From JBBEBE01 sp040882505 (lineage in GTDB: Bacteria > Bacteroidota > Rhodothermia > Balneolales > Balneolaceae), in the NCBI GenBank assembly GCA_040882505.1, contig JBBEBE010000010.1, positions 18,463 to 82,462 of the forward strand: a stretch of 64,000 nt of DNA, written 5' to 3'. The stretch's first letter is position 1; each line of letters opens with the position of its first letter. This document shows, in pieces, positions 42,236-51,732 of this stretch. Under the pieces are notes generated by a model. The model saw nothing but the letters and a program-made list of their open reading frames with translations, was not told where the DNA came from and ran no database searches. The position numbers were made by a program, and so were the translations under genes.

Positions 42236-44149
42236 TCAGGGCCTCTGAAGCCGTTGGCTGTGTCCTTCCCGATTCTGATCTGCCTGGCTGGCTGCAAAAG
42301 ATTCCAGTTGTGCCACTTCGCCCCACAAGGTCATGGCTTCGGTCAGGATATCATTGAAGTAGTCATTGATGACCGGAAAGAAGTACTCCATTCCCCAGAT
42401 TTGGCGGGCCAATTCGGCTTTGATTCGCCCTTCTGCCATCCAGAGAACCTCATCCAAATGATCCGGAGAGACAGTCACCTCATTGTCCTCGATGACCGGA
42501 TCATCGATTTCGTCCGAAAGGGTGAGTCCCCGGCTCTTCATCAATTCCACAAAAGATTGGCGGTCCTTTTCATCCCAATGGTAGTCGTTTCGGAATTTTT
42601 GGAAGTCAGACTCCCATCGCTCACGGAATGATTCGCCCTGCTCGTCCAGAAACTGGCGTACATAGTCAAAGTCGAGTCGATTGGCCAGCATAAAGTTGAA
42701 GACGACCGGCGTGAGTGTTGTGTCTTCCTGCACGATGAAATCCGGAACAATTCCCCCTCCGCCGTAGACTTCCCGACCGGCCATCGTCTGATAGACCAGG
42801 GAGTCGGGGAGGGCCTCGATAAAGTGACGGGCGTCGTCTGAAGCTGTTTCTCGCGAGTAGATTTCATAGGCGTATTCTTCACGACCTTCGCGGAACGGTT
42901 TCTGAATGAGCCGTCCCGATGGTGTGTGATATTGGGAGATGGTGACCCGAATACTGCTCTTGTCGATGAGTTCGTACTGCTGTTGGACAAGTCCTTTTCC
43001 GAACGTTCTTCGTCCGACGATCAGGCCTCGATCATGATCCTGAATGGCCCCACTGACAATTTCACTGGCCGATGCAGACCCCTCATTGACCAGGACGATG
43101 ACCGGAATGTCTTTCAAACTTCCGTCACGCCTGGATCGGATGACGGATGTAAAACGGGAGTGACGACTTCGGGTAGAGACGACTTTGGTTCCACGCGGGA
43201 AGAACTCCTCACTGATGGCAATCGCTTGACTCAAGTACCCCCCGGGGTTGTTCCGGAAGTCGATAATGATGCGCTCCATTCCCTGGTCCCGTAGATTCCT
43301 GACGGCATCCCGAAACTCTTCGTGTGTTGTGGCCGCAAACCGGTTGATCTTGACATATCCGGTAACCTCGTCTGTCATGTAGCGGGTATCAACCGTGGTG
43401 AGCGGGATATCGTCCCGCTCGATGGTGAACCGGAGTGGATTTGAGGAGTGGGGGCGTTTGATGGTGACCTGAACTTCGGTCCCTTTCGGGCCACGCAACT
43501 TGTTGACCACCTCGTCCGTACTCAAGCCGATGGCACTACTGTCTTCAATTTCCACAATGCGGTCACCCGACAGAATGCCCAGGTGGTCGCTCGGTCCTCC
43601 GGAAATGGCTGTGATCACCGTGATGGTGTCGCTGATGATATTGAACTGAATACCGATACCCTGAAAGCGCCCCTCGAAATCTTCTTGAATGCGTTCCGTA
43701 TTCTCCGGTTCAATGTAAACCGAGTGTGGATCCAGGGACCCGAACATGCCACGTACGGCCTCTTCTGTCAAGGCATACATATCTCGATCCGGATATGTGT
43801 TGGCCACATAGAGATATGCCTTCTCGAATCGGGAGAAGGCATCCCTGTAATCCGTAATTTGATCCTGATCAAAGGTCGTGTCTGCCGGTGTTCCCTCGAC
43901 CTCGATGGTCTCCTCGTAAGGATCTGCAGAAGCTGCGGTGACAAACGAGACCAAACTGTTCTTGTAGAGGGTGTTGATGTCGGTCTCGCCTACATAATTA
44001 TCCATGATTCTCTGCTGTACCTGGAGGTACTTTGAGAGATTCATCTGGTGGTTCCTGTCGGGAACCACTCTATCCACTCCGGCGATCCAGAGGAATGAGA
44101 AAAGGACGAGCAGCGTTAAATTGGGTGCAATAAACGTTTTCAGACGCAT
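42236..44149 (-). CDS. S41 C-terminal processing peptidase with PDZ domain
   Basis: Periplasmic serine protease of the Prc/CtpA group, 637 residues. An N-terminal membrane anchor or signal (NLTLLVLFSFLWIAGVDRVV) is followed by a helical region. A PDZ domain (about 185-270) includes FQGIGIQFNIISDTITVITA. The S41 core has the Ser in NEGSASASEIVSGA (about 355-367) and the Lys in FGKGLVQQQYE. A long C-terminal region (about 470-637) is typical of the larger Prc-like members. It follows hslU by 133 bases on the same strand, so it may belong to the rng-hslV-hslU run. Confidence 0.93.
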   Translation of the reverse strand: MRLKTFIAPNLTLLVLFSFLWIAGVDRVVPDRNHQMNLSKYLQVQQRIMDNYVGETDINTLYKNSLVSFVTAASADPYEETIEVEGTPADTTFDQDQITDYRDAFSRFEKAYLYVANTYPDRDMYALTEEAVRGMFGSLDPHSVYIEPENTERIQEDFEGRFQGIGIQFNIISDTITVITAISGGPSDHLGILSGDRIVEIEDSSAIGLSTDEVVNKLRGPKGTEVQVTIKRPHSSNPLRFTIERDDIPLTTVDTRYMTDEVTGYVKINRFAATTHEEFRDAVRNLRDQGMERIIIDFRNNPGGYLSQAIAISEEFFPRGTKVVSTRSRHSRFTSVIRSRRDGSLKDIPVIVLVNEGSASASEIVSGAIQDHDRGLIVGRRTFGKGLVQQQYELIDKSSIRVTISQYHTPSGRLIQKPFREGREEYAYEIYSRETASDDARHFIEALPDSLVYQTMAGREVYGGGGIVPDFIVQEDTTLTPVVFNFMLANRLDFDYVRQFLDEQGESFRERWESDFQKFRNDYHWDEKDRQSFVELMKSRGLTLSDEIDDPVIEDNEVTVSPDHLDEVLWMAEGRIKAELARQIWGMEYFFPVINDYFNDILTEAMTLWGEVAQLESFAASQADQNREGHSQRLQRP

Positions 44150-44282
44150 CAGGCTACACTTTTATTCATCAGACGAACTCTCAATACACTCTGGGTACTT
44201 TCGGCGAAAGCTACTCGCACTATGTACAAAATGAAACGAAAAATATCGAAAATCGTTTCCCCAGTGACAACTTTTAACACAA

Positions 44283-45683
44283 TCAGAGAATATAATGACT
44301 CAAATCCTTGTCGGTGACCAGGTCCGAAAGCTGTCGCTGGACATACTCCCGGTCAATCGTCATGGTTCCCGAGTGAATGTCGTCGGGAATTGCAAAGAGC
44401 AACTCTTCAAGCAGACTCGAGAGGATGGTATGCAATCTTCGAGCTCCGATATTCTCGACTTGACTATTCACGGTGGCCGCAATGGAGGCGATGTCGCGAA
44501 TGGCATCTTCATCGAATTCGAGACCCACTCCTTCACTCTCAAACATCGCCTGATACTGTCGGGTCAAGGCATTCTTCGGCTGGGTGAGAATCAGGAAAAA
44601 GTCTTCTTCAGTCAGGGAGTCAAGTTCGACCCGAATCGGGAATCGTCCCTGAAGTTCGGGGATCAGATCCGAGGGTTTGGACATATGGAATGCACCGGAC
44701 CCGATAAAGAGAACATGATCGGTCTTGACCATCCCGTACTTGGTCTGAATCGTGCTCCCTTCTACAATGGGAAGTAGATCTCGCTGGACACCCTGACGGC
44801 TTACATCGGCTCCCTGTTTCCCGGACGAGGCACTGGTGGCAACTTTGTCAATTTCGTCGATAAAGACGATCCCTTGATTCTGAACACGTTCGAGGGCTTC
44901 TTGAGTCGCCGCTTCGTGATCGATCAGCTTTTCGGCCTCTTCATCGGTGAGAATCTCCCGTGCTTCGGATACCGGCAGCGTTCGTTTGACCTTTTTTTGC
45001 CCACGAGTGAGACTGCCGAGCATATCCTGAAGATTGACCCCCATCTCTTCCATCCCTTGTGGACCAAAGAACTGCATGGTCGGTTTTTTCCCGGGCGTGA
45101 CTTCGATCTCGATTTCGCGATCCTCCAGATCTCCCCGCTCGAGTTTCTCCCGGAATTTTTCACGGGTTCGCTCATTCAGTTGCTTGTCTGAATCTTCCGA
45201 AGACGATTCACCTCCGCTCGTGGATACACCGGCGCGTACAGGCGGGATGAGGGTGTCCAGGATCCGCAGGTTGGCTCGTTCGATCGCCTTCGCTTGGACC
45301 CGCTCCTGCATCTCCTCTTTAACCATGGTAATGGCGATGTCGACCAGATCTCGGATCATCGATTCCACATCCCGACCCACATATCCCACTTCTGTAAATT
45401 TCGAAGCTTCGACTTTGATGAAGGGGGCTTGTGCCAGTTTGGCCAGACGACGTGCAATTTCAGTTTTACCGACACCGGTCGGGCCAATCATCAAGATGTT
45501 GTTGGGGATGATCTCCTCGCGGATTTCCGGATCTGCATGGAGTCGTCTCCATCGGTTGCGCAATGATATGGCGACAGATCGTTTGGCTTTCTTCTGACCT
45601 ACGATATAGCGATCCAGTGCCTCTACAATCTGTTTCGGGGTCAGGTTCAATTCGGTTTGGGGTGCTGTTGGTTTACTCGTCAA
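44283..45683 (-). CDS. hslU: ATP-dependent protease ATPase subunit HslU
   Basis: AAA+ unfoldase that feeds proteins into the HslV peptidase; 466 residues. Walker A is GPTGVGKT at 67-74, Walker B is GIVFIDEIDKVA near 290. The family-specific I domain lies between them, with an acidic stretch SGGESSSEDSDKQ. The C-terminus LSHYIL is the tail that docks into HslV. The start is TTG at 45683, overlapping the hslV stop by 11 bases; no Met lies between it and the Walker A region, so TTG is well supported. Confidence 0.96.
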   Translation of the reverse strand: MTSKPTAPQTELNLTPKQIVEALDRYIVGQKKAKRSVAISLRNRWRRLHADPEIREEIIPNNILMIGPTGVGKTEIARRLAKLAQAPFIKVEASKFTEVGYVGRDVESMIRDLVDIAITMVKEEMQERVQAKAIERANLRILDTLIPPVRAGVSTSGGESSSEDSDKQLNERTREKFREKLERGDLEDREIEIEVTPGKKPTMQFFGPQGMEEMGVNLQDMLGSLTRGQKKVKRTLPVSEAREILTDEEAEKLIDHEAATQEALERVQNQGIVFIDEIDKVATSASSGKQGADVSRQGVQRDLLPIVEGSTIQTKYGMVKTDHVLFIGSGAFHMSKPSDLIPELQGRFPIRVELDSLTEEDFFLILTQPKNALTRQYQAMFESEGVGLEFDEDAIRDIASIAATVNSQVENIGARRLHTILSSLLEELLFAIPDDIHSGTMTIDREYVQRQLSDLVTDKDLSHYIL

Positions 45684-46227
45684 TGTCCAGTAGGGTCAAA
45701 TTGTGATTCGTGTAAATATCGATGTCGGCCGCAATATGTAGAGATTGCTCTACAATCTCGCGCGCCGATAATTCGGGTGCGTGTTCTTTTAACGCTCGAG
45801 CGGCGGCCAACGCATACATGCCGCCACTTCCGATGGCCAAAATTTGATCATCGGGTTCAATGACATCTCCTTGTCCGGAGATAATCAGGGAGTGCTCCCG
45901 ATCCATGACCACCAGAAGAGCCTGTAGTTTTTGGAGGAACTTGTCCTTCCGCCACTCTTTGGCCATTTCTACGGCCGCCCGTTGTAAATTTCCATTGTAT
46001 TCGGCCAATTTCTCTTCGAATTTTTCAAAGAGTGTAAATGCGTCGGCTGTTGACCCGGCAAAACCAGCCAAAACGGATCCGTTCTGTAGTTTCCGGACTT
46101 TTCGAACCGTCGCTTTCATGACGGTTTTGTCCAGGGTCGCCTGACCGTCACTGCCAATGGCAGACTGACCGTTGTGGCGAATACCGATCACGGTCGTTGC
46201 GTGTAGCGTCGACAGATCCATACTCAT
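45673..46227 (-). CDS. hslV: ATP-dependent protease peptidase subunit HslV
   Basis: Proteasome-like threonine peptidase, 184 residues. The ATG at 46227 has AAGGAG 6 bases upstream, which decides it over the longer frame reaching 46320 (that extension runs into the RNase gene). The catalytic Thr is T11 in HATTVIGIRHNG after a short propeptide, the Bacteroidota-style start. GSDGQATLDKTVMKATVRK and GFAGSTADAFTLFEKFEEKL follow. It is coupled to hslU. Confidence 0.96.
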   Translation of the reverse strand: MSMDLSTLHATTVIGIRHNGQSAIGSDGQATLDKTVMKATVRKVRKLQNGSVLAGFAGSTADAFTLFEKFEEKLAEYNGNLQRAAVEMAKEWRKDKFLQKLQALLVVMDREHSLIISGQGDVIEPDDQILAIGSGGMYALAAARALKEHAPELSAREIVEQSLHIAADIDIYTNHNLTLLDIDE

Positions 46228-46267
46228 AAAAAACTCCTTCAGCTGTTGTTGAATGGCGTCGCGGATG

Positions 46268-47962
46268 TTACGATTGGGTCTGAGGGCGAGGTTGTCGTTT
46301 GGGGCGACGTTCCCGCTCAAACGAGTCCTCGTCGTTGCGATCCTCCTCTTGTTCTTTCTGACGGATGCCTCGCGTCATCATCTCCTCAATATTATCACCA
46401 CGAATCACGGCATCGGTAATGTCGATATCCGATCCGTAGAGCGTCGCTTTGAACTCGTTGAGGGAGACGGTTTCGTCGGAGACAAGCTGTACCCGCAGAC
46501 GGTACTTGAGCATCCATTTCAGGTGAAGACTCATCAGCCCTTTCGTCAGATAAGACTTGAGAAACGGGTTTATGTAGATTTCGACCGCTCGATAGGAGGT
46601 TGATGAGCGAAGTTTGCTAAGCCACCCTGCGATATCCGTGACAATGGTATCTCGAGTGACAACCGTTCCGGAACCTCCACACATCGGGCAAACTTTGGAA
46701 ACAGAATTGACCACACTGGGTCGAATCCGTTGACGGGTGATCTGGATGACCCCAAAGTCACTCATGCCAATGACATTGGTCTTGGCTTGATCTTTCTTGA
46801 ACTCTTTCTTGAGTTCATCATAGATCTTCTTTCGATTCTTGTCTTCTCGCTGATCGATGAAGTCGACAACGATGATTCCACCAATATCCCGAAGGCGAAG
46901 CTGCTTGGCAATCTCCCGGGCAGCTTCCAGGTTGGTCTTCAGAGAGTTGTCCTCTTGCTTCTGCTTCGCAGCGTAAGGGCCTGAATTTACATCCACGACA
47001 TACATCGCTTCCGTCTGTTCAAAAATCAAGTACCCACCGGATGGCATCCGGACACGTGGTGAGAAGATGGAATTGACATCCTCCGAGATCTTCGCGTGGT
47101 CAAAGATGTGCTCTTTTCCTCTGTAGAGTTCTACATTGGGGAGCATTTTCGGTGCAATCTGCGAGACGTAACTTTTGACCGATTTGTAGAGGTGGTGATC
47201 GTCGATCAACACACGATCGTAGTTCTTGGCAAACAGATCCCGAACCAAGCTCTCCGCCATATCCAGATCCTTGTAGAGAAGCGAAGGGGGTTTCTCGGTC
47301 TTGAGCTTCTCGATAATCTGTTCCCATTTCTTGAGAACATTCCGAAGGTCCTCTTCAAGAGCTTCCTTGTCTTGGCCCTTGGCTACGGTACGGATAATGA
47401 CACCGAACCCTTCCGGCAACATCGATCCGACGATCCCTTTCAGGCGCCGGCGCTCTTTGTGGTAGCTGATTTTCTTGGAGACGGCGATGTACTCACCCAT
47501 TGGAATCAGGACGAGGAAGCGTCCGGCAATGGTAATGTCGGTGGAGATTCGTGGTCCTTTCGAGCCAATGGGTTCTTTGACAATTTGAACCAGGAGGCGC
47601 TGTCCCGAGCTCAGTATTTTTCCGGCCAGAAGCTGTTTCTCATGGTTGGAGAGGGTGTCAAACTGGTCCAGGTCTTTACGCGCCTCTTTTGCCAGGGCCT
47701 GTTCACCATTGAGCATACGGACATAATCTCCGAGGTGGTCTCCGGCGTCGGAAAAGTGAAGAAAGGCATCTTTTTCCATGCCGACGTCGATAAACGCAGC
47801 ACGAATGCCACTCATGACCTTGTGGACACGGGCGACATAGATATCTCCGACGGTTCGTCGGTTCTCATCGGATTCAATGAACAGTTGGGCAAGTTCGCCA
47901 TCTTCGATCAGGGCGATACGATTCTGCTTGCCGGCAGAATGGATGATAATCTGGTTCTTCAT
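46268..47962 (-). CDS. rng: Ribonuclease E/G
   Basis: Endoribonuclease of the RNase E/G family, 564 residues, for rRNA maturation and mRNA decay. S1 domain about 36-125 (GDIYVARVHKVMSGIRAAFI); catalytic Asp pair D324 (VVDVNSGPY) and D367 (VVDFID); Zn-link Cys pair C425 and C428 in CPMCGGSG. The short C-terminal tail is basic and Arg/Gln/Pro-rich (ERERRPKRQPRPQTQS) without a long degradosome scaffold, so it is RNase G-like in size. It is 40 bases ahead of hslV. Confidence 0.93.
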   Translation of the reverse strand: MKNQIIIHSAGKQNRIALIEDGELAQLFIESDENRRTVGDIYVARVHKVMSGIRAAFIDVGMEKDAFLHFSDAGDHLGDYVRMLNGEQALAKEARKDLDQFDTLSNHEKQLLAGKILSSGQRLLVQIVKEPIGSKGPRISTDITIAGRFLVLIPMGEYIAVSKKISYHKERRRLKGIVGSMLPEGFGVIIRTVAKGQDKEALEEDLRNVLKKWEQIIEKLKTEKPPSLLYKDLDMAESLVRDLFAKNYDRVLIDDHHLYKSVKSYVSQIAPKMLPNVELYRGKEHIFDHAKISEDVNSIFSPRVRMPSGGYLIFEQTEAMYVVDVNSGPYAAKQKQEDNSLKTNLEAAREIAKQLRLRDIGGIIVVDFIDQREDKNRKKIYDELKKEFKKDQAKTNVIGMSDFGVIQITRQRIRPSVVNSVSKVCPMCGGSGTVVTRDTIVTDIAGWLSKLRSSTSYRAVEIYINPFLKSYLTKGLMSLHLKWMLKYRLRVQLVSDETVSLNEFKATLYGSDIDITDAVIRGDNIEEMMTRGIRQKEQEEDRNDEDSFERERRPKRQPRPQTQS

Positions 47963-48338
47963 GCAATGGCCTCAAGTTCGTACAACTCTCCCCTGGTCGC
48001 GGGTCCCGCCGAAACAGGAGTTCGAGAACGGGTTGGAAACGCAGGCTCCAGTGACGAGAGTCTGACCCGTCGCCGGCACGATCCGAATCGGATCTCTGTC
48101 GGGCAGGGGAGGGTGTAAAATTTCTGTTGATGGAGAAGGCATCCGGGTCGAATGGGTCCGGTGCGGAAAGATTCGACACACAGGGAGTGTACATGCGCGC
48201 ACGAAGTGCCCATGTCAGGAGCCATCTTAATATTTGTAAATGCCTAAAAATCAATAGGATAAAAGTCTTTTTTCGGAGAAGTGTCACAGCTTCTTCCCCG
48301 GATCCAATATAGGAGATTCCTGACAAATCCGAATCGTG
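47963..48338. other. 376-base intergenic stretch: long leader of the RNase E/G gene
   Basis: No convincing protein gene, tRNA or strong hairpin was found between murA and the RNase gene. Frames on both strands are open here but have no start signals or protein-like content. On the minus strand TTGATT, 16 bases, then TATTAA (about 48230-48257) could be a sigma-70-like promoter, leaving a leader of well over 200 bases. RNase E mRNAs in other bacteria are controlled through long 5' leaders, so a regulatory role is possible but unproven. Confidence 0.35.
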
Positions 48339-49613
48339 TCACGAGGACTCTTCGGGCGCTCGCTCGATGGACGCACCCACTCGATTCAATTTGATTTCCA
48401 GATCCTCGTATCCCCGGTCCAAATGGTAGACGCGCAGCACTTCGCAGGTCCCTCTTGAAATCATGGCTGCCATCACCAGACTCACACTTGCCCGGAGATC
48501 GGTACTCATCACAGAGGCCCCCTGCAGGTGAGAAGGGCCTTCGATTTGTACCGAATTCTCCTGCACCGAAAGTGTGGCGCCAAGTCGCTTGAGCTCCGGA
48601 ACGTAGCTGAATCGATCCCGATAGATGGTGTCCGTGACGACAGAGGCCCCTTGGGCTTGGGTCATCAGCGTCGACCATTGGGCTTGTAAATCGGTCGGAA
48701 AGCCGGGATAGACGGCCGTTTCGACGGAGACCGGGAGGATGGTTTGTGGTGCCTGAACGTGGATGGTATGATCCTGAATCTTGATGCGGGCACCGGTTTT
48801 TCTCAACGTGGCCGGGAAGTGGCCGAGTGCATCGGGGTCACAATCCGTCAGAGTGAGATCCGATTCGGGGTGCATGCAGGCGGCAATCATCCAGGTTCCG
48901 GTTTCGATGCGATCCGGTGCATTTCGAAGGGTTGTTCCCTTCAGGGTATCGACGGCCTGGATGGTCAGGATATCTGTTCCAATTCCCTGGATATTGGCTC
49001 CCATGGAGTTGAGCGCTTCACACAATTGAACGACATCCGGCTCGCGAGCCGCATTCCGGATGGTGAAACGGGTTGCTCTCCGTACAGCAGCCAGGATCAA
49101 ATTGATGGTCGCACCCACGCTGCTGGGATTGAGCGTAAAACTCTCTCCATGGAGTCGTTCCGGTGCTTCGGCAACAACATAACCGCCATCAAGATCGATG
49201 TTCACTCCCATCGCTTCCAGTCCTTTCAGGTGAAGGTCTACCGGCCTCGGTCCCCAGGCACAGCCTCCAGGCATGGAGACTCGTGCACGACCGGTTCGGC
49301 CCAACAGAGCTCCCAGCATGTAGAATGAGGCGCGCATTTTTCGAACCAGGTCGTAGGGGGCTTCGGTATGGACCAACCCCCCCGGATCGATGACGAGCTC
49401 ATTTTTCTCTTCATTGAAAGTGACATGTGTACCGGTCACACGCACGACATTGTTGAAGGTGTAGATGTCCCGCAGCTTTGGAACATGAGTAAGTGTGCTC
49501 GGACTGTCTGCCAGTAGTGCGGCAGCCATGAGTGGCAGTGTCGCGTTTTTTGAACCACTGATCGGAAGGGTTCCCTGGAGGGGTGTGCCTCCTTCTATGA
49601 TGAATTTGTCCAA
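48339..49613 (-). CDS. murA: UDP-N-acetylglucosamine 1-carboxyvinyltransferase
   Basis: First committed enzyme of peptidoglycan synthesis: transfers enolpyruvate from PEP to UDP-GlcNAc. 424 residues. Lys22 in GSKNATLPLMAA and Cys118 in MPGGCAWGPRPVDLHLKGLE are both present, so the fosfomycin-reactive Cys is retained. GFPTDLQAQW and DRGYEDLEIKL are further markers. The start is TTG at 49613 with AAGGAG 6 bases upstream, which makes this unusual codon convincing. Product acts in the cytoplasm. Confidence 0.96.
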   Translation of the reverse strand: MDKFIIEGGTPLQGTLPISGSKNATLPLMAAALLADSPSTLTHVPKLRDIYTFNNVVRVTGTHVTFNEEKNELVIDPGGLVHTEAPYDLVRKMRASFYMLGALLGRTGRARVSMPGGCAWGPRPVDLHLKGLEAMGVNIDLDGGYVVAEAPERLHGESFTLNPSSVGATINLILAAVRRATRFTIRNAAREPDVVQLCEALNSMGANIQGIGTDILTIQAVDTLKGTTLRNAPDRIETGTWMIAACMHPESDLTLTDCDPDALGHFPATLRKTGARIKIQDHTIHVQAPQTILPVSVETAVYPGFPTDLQAQWSTLMTQAQGASVVTDTIYRDRFSYVPELKRLGATLSVQENSVQIEGPSHLQGASVMSTDLRASVSLVMAAMISRGTCEVLRVYHLDRGYEDLEIKLNRVGASIERAPEESS

Positions 49614-49747
49614 AATGATCTCCTTGCAACGGTAACGGATTGTCCGCTACTCCGGTTATGAGTCTGCTTCCGACCGGGCCATGAACGGCTTCCGGTTCGG
49701 GAGTTGTACGTTGTTTGGTTGACGGGTGTTCCGACCGGCCACAGATA

Positions 49748-50023
49748 TCAGGTTTTCGTTCGAACGACGGCCATTTTCAGCGCACGAAGACCGTCCCGGG
49801 TTGCCTGGAAGGCAAAATCGTGTAGATGATCCAGATCGTAAAAACGTGGGTGGAGATTCGGGGCTTCCGGTTCCCGTACATCGATATAACCCAGGTCTAC
49901 AAGTTGTGCCAAGTCGTCTCGAAGGGCCCCTTCGTGAAGGCCGGTCTCCTCTTTGATGTTTTGAAACGTTTCCGGATAGATCATGACATCCAGTATGAGC
50001 TGCTGTGAAGGGGTCAATTTCAT
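49748..50023 (-). CDS. Small winged-helix-like protein
   Basis: 91 residues from ATG at 50023 (MKLTPSQQLILDVMIYPETF). The helix-turn-helix-like stretch TFQNIKEETGLHEGALRDDL is followed by AQLVDLGYIDV, as in small MarR/ArsR-type winged helices. The frame stays open to a GTG at 50143 that overlaps the stop of the lipoprotein gene (GTGA). The extra 40 residues look less protein-like, but that start would couple the two genes. It could be a local regulator or a replication-initiator-type winged helix; the target is unknown. Confidence 0.6.
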   Translation of the reverse strand: MKLTPSQQLILDVMIYPETFQNIKEETGLHEGALRDDLAQLVDLGYIDVREPEAPNLHPRFYDLDHLHDFAFQATRDGLRALKMAVVRTKT

Positions 50024-50139
50024 AGATGGAAATCCGGATGCGAAATTTTGGCGGAACGTCATTCTCCCATTCGATTGGTTTCGAACAAGGAGACCGCCGA
50101 GAAGATAGAAGCTCAGGCGTGTAAAGCCAAGCTGGTTGA

Positions 50140-50646
50140 TCACTCGACCTCGATATCTCCATAGCTGATGATCTGCCAGTCCCCATCGTAGATCAACACC
50201 CGAAAGAGACCTTGAGGCGAGACGGTGCGGGTGAGTGATGAAGCCGGGAACCGGAGTTCATGTCGTCCGGGAGGGAGAGGGGCTCCGCTGATGTCATCCA
50301 GAGGGGGCGTTTCACCGTTGTCGTGGAGGACAACAGCTTGAATCCGGGAGACGCGTGTATCCAGATCCATGTAGAGTTCAATGACAACCTCTTCGGTAGA
50401 AAGTACCGGATTGGGTCGAGCCGGAGAGATATCGATGATTCCACTATAGAATGGAGAACTTCTCCAATCATCCGGATCGGTCGCGCCTTCCGGTGTGACG
50501 CCATGAATGTCGGTGACGGTGATACCGGAGGGGGGAGAGATGGCATTGGCCTCGAAATCCCGTTGATCCTGTTGCGCCTGACATCCGGAAATCACCAGTA
50601 AAAGCAGAATCAGAGATCCTGCCACTCGGAAACCAAGGCCGTTCAT
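50140..50646 (-). CDS. Lipoprotein with sorting-domain-like C-terminal fold
   Basis: 168 residues from ATG at 50646; other in-frame ATGs lie at 50658 and further upstream. The signal peptide ends in lipobox VISGC (Cys 22). The C-terminal 90 residues (ISPARPNPVLSTEEVVIELY ... LPPGRHELRFPAS ... GLFRVLIYDGDW) echo the type IX sorting-domain / FlgD-Ig pattern of PNP, then GxH and G-L-Y/F-R. They lack the terminal basic segment. Possibly an anchored relative of that fold. Function unknown. Confidence 0.6.
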   Translation of the reverse strand: MNGLGFRVAGSLILLLLVISGCQAQQDQRDFEANAISPPSGITVTDIHGVTPEGATDPDDWRSSPFYSGIIDISPARPNPVLSTEEVVIELYMDLDTRVSRIQAVVLHDNGETPPLDDISGAPLPPGRHELRFPASSLTRTVSPQGLFRVLIYDGDWQIISYGDIEVE

Positions 50647-50790
50647 CAGTGGTATCATGGTCGTGAATCCGGGTAGACGACGATTTCCGGTTCTGGATTT
50701 GAATAGATGCATGTCATACGGTCTGCAAGCTCGTATATTGGGACCTCTTACGGTCGGTTCGACCCGGAAAAGCATCAACAGGAGACGATA

Positions 50791-51732
50791 ATGCAGTCAT
50801 CGCCGTTGGAAACATGTACCGGAACGGAAAAGATACAAAAAAGAGGCGCAATGCGATGGTGGATGTCGGGGTGGTTCTTTTTTGTGAGTCTGTTGCCTGT
50901 GGCTGTTTCTGCACAGACGACGTCGTTGGAGGAGCTTGACTGGGAGCGTGACCGTCCCCCGGACATGGAGGAGATTCTTTCAATTCGCGAGCGATTCGTC
51001 TACGAGGTTCGGTACGGTTTTTTCAGATTGGGCGAGATCGAAGTGGAGCTGCTTCCGGATACCACGGTACATGGGCAGCCGCTGCAGAAGATGCGAACCG
51101 TCATTCGGTCTGGATCCGGCATCCCGTTTCTTCGAAACCGACACGTTCGATACGCCAGTACGTTCCATTTTGATCGTGATGCGATCTATTCACACAGGTT
51201 TTGGCGAGACGATCTGCATGACAATGAACCCATGCGGGCAGACATCCAATTCGATCGTGAAGAGATGGAGGTTCGTTTCTTTGAACGGGGTGAACCACGT
51301 GACACACTGGAACTGGTTGAACCGGCCAGTGGCGGGGACATTATCTTTTTTTATGCACGGATGTACGCCGGAGAGGAGAGGCCGTATGCTCTGCCTGTGT
51401 TTATCTCGGAGGATGGCTTGGGAGAGGTTCGTGCCTCTTCGAGTTCCCGGACGGAGATTCGGGAATACGATGCCTTTGACGAACCGGTGGCGACCTACCG
51501 GAGTGACGGAGTTGCCGATATCGACGGCCCGTTCGGATTTACCGGGGAGTTCAGTTCCTGGTTTCTGACGGATGATCGTCGAATTCCGCTCGAGGCCCAT
51601 GTGAAAGTGCTTTTCGGAAATCTGAAAATCTCATTAATCAATTATGAACAGATTGGAAAACGAAAAGGTGGTGGTCCGGTTTCAGAGACTTCCCCATATG
51701 AAGAACCTGCCGTTGCCGGCTCAGGAAAGTGA
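50791..51732 (+). CDS. DUF3108 family exported protein
   Basis: 313 residues from ATG at 50791, chosen because GGAG lies 6 bases upstream and a TATATTG box (50734-50740) lies inside the longer frame from 50707. A hydrophobic segment (residues 21-42, WWMSGWFFFVSLLPVAVSAQ) is the signal. The rest matches DUF3108: FVYEVRYGFFRLGEIEVELL, YASTFHFDRDAIYSHRF, and IPLEAHVKVLFGNLKISLIN near the end. The family is periplasmic and uncharacterised. Its last 89 bases overlap the annotated start of dut in another frame. Confidence 0.8.
   Translation: MQSSPLETCTGTEKIQKRGAMRWWMSGWFFFVSLLPVAVSAQTTSLEELDWERDRPPDMEEILSIRERFVYEVRYGFFRLGEIEVELLPDTTVHGQPLQKMRTVIRSGSGIPFLRNRHVRYASTFHFDRDAIYSHRFWRDDLHDNEPMRADIQFDREEMEVRFFERGEPRDTLELVEPASGGDIIFFYARMYAGEERPYALPVFISEDGLGEVRASSSSRTEIREYDAFDEPVATYRSDGVADIDGPFGFTGEFSSWFLTDDRRIPLEAHVKVLFGNLKISLINYEQIGKRKGGGPVSETSPYEEPAVAGSGK

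Noticed and set aside
47096..48118. 340-codon plus-strand frame opposite the RNase E/G gene
   Set aside because: Antisense shadow of a gene with all catalytic residues; composition is not protein-like and there is no ribosome-binding site.
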